From: an uncultured Flavobacteriia bacterium
GTDB lineage: Bacteria; Bacteroidota; Bacteroidia; Flavobacteriales_D; Crocinitomicaceae
NCBI GenBank assembly: GCA_903928365.1
Contig: CAIYQV010000417.1
Span: 1 to 10,137 of the forward strand
Reading direction: 5' to 3'
Length of the DNA: 10,137 bases
Shown here: piece by piece, positions 7,571 through 10,137 of the stretch
How the letters are laid out: each line of letters opens with the position of its first letter
Numbering within the stretch: position 1 is the stretch's first letter
Notes under the pieces: generated by a model
Told to the model about the DNA's origin: nothing
What the model saw: only the letters and a program-made list of their open reading frames with translations
Databases searched by the model: none
Made by a program: the position numbers and the translations under genes

Positions 7571-8617
7571 TTATTGAACTTTATCGATCACTTCTTCCTG
7601 CTTGCGAATACTTTCCAGGTGAATCAGCTCCATCATTCCACGTATAAACTCCTCACCCAGTCCCAGCTGCTGTCCTTGTGAAATACTCTTCTGAAGGATC
7701 TCATTCCATCGGCCGGTCTGATAAACCGTCACCTGATTCTGCTTTTTCAATTCACCGATCTTCATGGCAATGGCCATGCGGTTTTTCAAAAGCTGCAAAA
7801 GTTCATTATCCATGAGGTTGATCTGATCTCGAAAAGTACCGAGTACTTGTTGATAGCTCAATTCACCATCGGACGATCTTGGAACCAACTCACTTATCAG
7901 ATTCGAAAGAACCTCTGGTGTGATCTGCTGATCTTTATCCGTCCAGGCATTCTCAGGATCAATGTGCGTCTCGATCATCGCCCCTTCATACCCAAGATTC
8001 AAGGCGTGTTGCGTCACCTCCTGCAGTCGCTCACGAGCGCCACAAATATGTGACGGATCGATCAGCATGGGCACATCAGGCAACAAACGGCGAACCTCTA
8101 TTGGAATCTGCCACATAGGGGCATTTCGGAAACCAGTTGGAACAGGTGAAGTAAAGCCGCGATGAATCAAACCGATATCTTCTATTCCTACTTTCTGCAA
8201 ACGTTCATAGGCCCCCATCCATAATTTGAGATCCGGATTCACTGGATTTTTGATCAAGACCTTCACTTTCGTTCCACGCAATGCATCGGCGATCTCCTGC
8301 ACACTAAAAGGATTGACGGTTGTTCGCGCACCGATCCAAAGTACATCCGTATCGAATTGAAGCGCGTTGTTCACATGTTCTGCCGTAGCTACCTCTACCC
8401 CGGTTTTCAATCCGGTTTCTTTCTTCACATTCAGCAACCACGATAGTCCGATCAGACCAATTCCTTCGAAACCGCCGGGATTTGTTCTTGGTTTCCAGAT
8501 CCCAGCACGGAAGACATCAATTTGCCCGCTTCGCTGCAGCTTTTTCGCCGTTGCGATCGTTTGCTCTTCCGTTTCCGCACTGCACGGACCAGCAATGATA
8601 TAAGGTTTTGTTGACAT
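7571..8617 (-). CDS. aroF: Bifunctional DAHP synthase (type Ibeta) / chorismate mutase (AroQ type)
   Basis: Fusion enzyme of 348 residues. Residues 1-245 are 3-deoxy-7-phosphoheptulonate synthase, which condenses phosphoenolpyruvate with erythrose 4-phosphate to open the shikimate pathway. GPCSAE at 10-15, RAGIWKPRTNPGGFEG at 37-52, IKNPVNPDLKLWMGA near 122-136 and DPSHICG at 187-193 are visible. C12, H190, E216 and D227 match the metal-ligand spacing of the Thermotoga enzyme. There is no N-terminal ferredoxin-like regulatory domain. Residues about 255-345 are a helical AroQ chorismate mutase with R263, R280, K291/K292, R303 and HLESIRKQ near 333-340; it turns chorismate into prephenate. The same architecture is known in Bacteroidota, where the C-terminal mutase also mediates prephenate feedback on the synthase. 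It starts 5 nt after pheA, which uses prephenate. The symbol aroF is conventional; aroG would be equally defensible. Confidence 0.95.
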   Translation of the reverse strand: MSTKPYIIAGPCSAETEEQTIATAKKLQRSGQIDVFRAGIWKPRTNPGGFEGIGLIGLSWLLNVKKETGLKTGVEVATAEHVNNALQFDTDVLWIGARTTVNPFSVQEIADALRGTKVKVLIKNPVNPDLKLWMGAYERLQKVGIEDIGLIHRGFTSPVPTGFRNAPMWQIPIEVRRLLPDVPMLIDPSHICGARERLQEVTQHALNLGYEGAMIETHIDPENAWTDKDQQITPEVLSNLISELVPRSSDGELSYQQVLGTFRDQINLMDNELLQLLKNRMAIAMKIGELKKQNQVTVYQTGRWNEILQKSISQGQQLGLGEEFIRGMMELIHLESIRKQEEVIDKVQ

Positions 8618-8622
8618 AGCTT

Positions 8623-9447
8623 TTATATTTTCGCTCCTTCATAAATCCCCAGGATCTTCATATGATCGGCTGAATCGATCAATTCCCCAAGAGCCTGCTT
8701 TAGCAATTGTTCATCCGGAAAGGACACATCCATATGGAAAGAGTAACGGTTACTCACATCTGGAATGGGTACACTCTGAATTTTGGTAAGATTCAAATCA
8801 TATTTCTTGAAAACTCCCAATACTTCATATAGATGACCCGGTTCATCCGGTAAACGGAAAGAAATCGAAGCTTTATCTGGCTTCGCAACAATATCACTAT
8901 GCTTTGTAATAATGTAGAAACGCGTATAATTATTTTTCTCGTCGCATACATTTTCAGCAAGTATATCCAGCCCGTGCAATTTAGCCAGAGAAGGCCCACC
9001 TATTACTGCCACATCGATCTCGTTCCGTTCTGCAATCATTTCTGCAGAAGCCGCTGTATCCTTGTATTCAGTCACTTTTACGTTTCTAAGAGAACTAAGG
9101 AATTCCTGAGACTGACCGATGGCCATTGGATGTGAAATCACTTCCTTCACCTCATTTAATTGAGCTCCCGGTTTGCCGAGCAGATGCATCTCCAGCGGCA
9201 GGTAAATTTCACCGGTAATTTTCAGTTCATAATTCTCAATAAGATGGTAATTCAACAAAATACTTCCCGCAATTTTATTCTCTATGGCAATCACCCCGAA
9301 GTCAGCTTCATTCCCAACAATACGCTCGCAGACCTCACGGAATGTGCCGCATTCAATGGTATCCACTTCTTCTCCGAAGTATTTCTTTGCTGCCAGATCA
9401 TGATAGGATGACAAGCCACCCTGGATCGCTACTTTATGATTTCTCAT
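8623..9447 (-). CDS. pheA: Prephenate dehydratase with C-terminal ACT domain
   Basis: Cytosolic enzyme that decarboxylates and dehydrates prephenate to phenylpyruvate, the committed step to phenylalanine. 274 residues, a normal monofunctional length. The catalytic domain (1-185) contains VAIQGGLSSYHDLAA, IENKIAGSILLN at 55-66, SHPMAIGQSQEF at 105-116 and YTRF at 174-177 with the catalytic Thr175. The ACT domain (about 192-270) should sense phenylalanine, but its motifs are GHL at 204-206 and KIQSVPI at 222-228 rather than the classical GAL and ESRP. ATG at 9447 is preferred: AAAAGAAAGAC separates it from the asnA stop, and family homology begins at once. A longer version from TTG at 9471 would add eight residues inside asnA and is unlikely. 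No mutase domain is attached; that activity lies in the next gene, 5 nt downstream. Confidence 0.95.
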   Translation of the reverse strand: MRNHKVAIQGGLSSYHDLAAKKYFGEEVDTIECGTFREVCERIVGNEADFGVIAIENKIAGSILLNYHLIENYELKITGEIYLPLEMHLLGKPGAQLNEVKEVISHPMAIGQSQEFLSSLRNVKVTEYKDTAASAEMIAERNEIDVAVIGGPSLAKLHGLDILAENVCDEKNNYTRFYIITKHSDIVAKPDKASISFRLPDEPGHLYEVLGVFKKYDLNLTKIQSVPIPDVSNRYSFHMDVSFPDEQLLKQALGELIDSADHMKILGIYEGAKI

Positions 9448-9458
9448 GTCTTTCTTTT

Positions 9459-10137
9459 TTAATTGTTCCAAACTGATTCCTGAACTTCCGCGATGTGTTC
9501 TTTTCGCAGCAGGAACATGGCAAGGCGCGACTGACCAATTCCTCCTCCGATGGTAAGCGGAAGTTTATCCTGAAGCAATAACTGATGCCAGTAGAGCTCT
9601 TTGCGTTTTTCATGTCCGGTCTTCGAAAGCTGGTATTCCAGAGCTGATTTATCGACACGGATTCCCATGGAAGACAATTCAAAGGCACGCTCAAGTACAG
9701 GGTTCCATACCAGGAGATCACCGTTCAGGCCACGTTTACCCTCCACAGATGTTGACCAGTCATCGTAATCCGGTGAACGCAGGTCATGTTCTTTACCATC
9801 AGCTAGTTCGTGACCAATACCTACGATAAACACAGCACCATGTAAAGAAGCGATTTTGTCTTCACGCTGTTTAGGCGTCAGTTCAGGATAAAGGTCCAGA
9901 AGTTCTTCGCTGTGAATAAAGGTCACATCTTCCGGTAAGATCGGTTCAATACCAGCATGTTCCGAAAGGAAACGCTCTGTCGCTTTCAATGCACGGTAAA
10001 TCGATTTCACCTGACTTTCCAGGTAATCAAGATTTCTCGAAGACGCATCGATCACTTTTTCCCAATCCCACTGATCTACGTATACACTATGAATCTTGCT
10101 TACTTCCTCATCCGGTCTGAGTGCGCGCATATCTACA
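9459..10137 (-). CDS. asnA: Aspartate-ammonia ligase (asparagine synthetase A), 5' end outside window
   Basis: Makes asparagine from aspartate and ammonia with ATP, giving AMP and pyrophosphate; it is a class II tRNA-synthetase-like fold in the cytosol. The 225 C-terminal residues of a protein usually about 330-345 long are visible. Recognisable segments are MRALRPDEE, HSVYVDQWDWEKVI, GAVFIVGIGHELADG, RSPDYDDWST, LNGDLLVWNPVLERAFELSS and TIGGGIGQSRLAM, the last being the class II motif 3 arginine region. All align closely with the E. coli protein as I remember it. The reading frame continues upstream of the Met at 10130 to the window edge, so that Met is internal and not the start. The C-terminus ends at ESVWNN, about ten residues earlier than in E. 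coli. It is followed 11 nt later by pheA and is the first visible gene of the block. Confidence 0.94.
   Translation of the reverse strand, partial: VDMRALRPDEEVSKIHSVYVDQWDWEKVIDASSRNLDYLESQVKSIYRALKATERFLSEHAGIEPILPEDVTFIHSEELLDLYPELTPKQREDKIASLHGAVFIVGIGHELADGKEHDLRSPDYDDWSTSVEGKRGLNGDLLVWNPVLERAFELSSMGIRVDKSALEYQLSKTGHEKRKELYWHQLLLQDKLPLTIGGGIGQSRLAMFLLRKEHIAEVQESVWNN

Noticed and set aside
7333..7647. Plus-strand open frame of 104 codons spanning the aroA start and the end of the DAHP synthase gene
   Set aside because: It is antisense to two solid genes with no recognisable product, and the junction between them explains the lack of stops.
9448..9471. Upstream TTG start for pheA, adding eight residues
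   Set aside because: It would overlap the asnA coding end, and the conserved dehydratase N-terminus begins at the ATG at 9447 after a suitable A-rich leader.
10128..10130. ATG at 10130 as the start of asnA
   Set aside because: The frame stays open to the window edge, and MRALRPDEE corresponds to an internal segment roughly 100 residues into AsnA.
3910..10137. A novel defence, secretion or mobile system in the minus-strand block
   Set aside because: Five of six genes are recognisable amino acid biosynthesis enzymes with intact catalytic motifs. There are no transposase, integrase, terminal repeats, tRNA or CRISPR-like repeats.

Overview
The window looks like chromosomal core metabolism from a member of the Bacteroidota. 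Family-level placement is uncertain, but a flavobacterial or related aerobic lineage is plausible because it has a single-chain pyruvate carboxylase. Three things suggest Bacteroidota. The type Ibeta DAHP synthase carries a C-terminal chorismate mutase. The prephenate dehydratase and EPSP synthase have the motif variants I associate with that phylum. No start codon has a recognisable Shine-Dalgarno; leaders are short and A-rich. The DNA is moderately AT-rich in genes and extremely AT-rich in the single sizeable intergenic region.

Layout: (1) 1-3290, minus strand: pyruvate carboxylase, nearly complete, cut by the left edge just inside the biotinyl domain. (2) 3291-3450: a 160-bp, very AT-rich divergent promoter region with three inverted-repeat elements. 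(3) 3451-3909, plus strand: an Lrp/AsnC-family regulator. (4) 3910-10137, minus strand: a tightly packed block, read in transcription order as asnA (5' end outside the window), pheA, DAHP synthase/chorismate mutase, aroA, aroC and a helical protein of unknown function. Gaps in this block are 11, 5, 48, -4 and 8 nt, which supports one operon. The regulator and the last operon gene converge with their stop codons directly abutting.

Function: DAHP synthase makes the first shikimate-pathway intermediate. AroA and AroC perform the last two steps to chorismate. The fused mutase converts chorismate to prephenate, and PheA commits prephenate to phenylpyruvate and phenylalanine. AsnA makes asparagine from aspartate and ammonia, and pyruvate carboxylase supplies the oxaloacetate from which aspartate derives. 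An Lrp/AsnC-type, probably amino-acid-responsive regulator sits between the two arms. The middle shikimate genes (aroB, aroD/Q, aroE, aroK), a tyrA and an aminotransferase are not in this window.

I see no mobile element, CRISPR array, RNA gene, toxin-antitoxin or defence locus. The points most worth a second look are the uncharacterised last gene of the aro block, the atypical short chorismate synthase, and the structured regulatory region between the regulator and pyc. Nothing here convinces me of a wholly new biological system.
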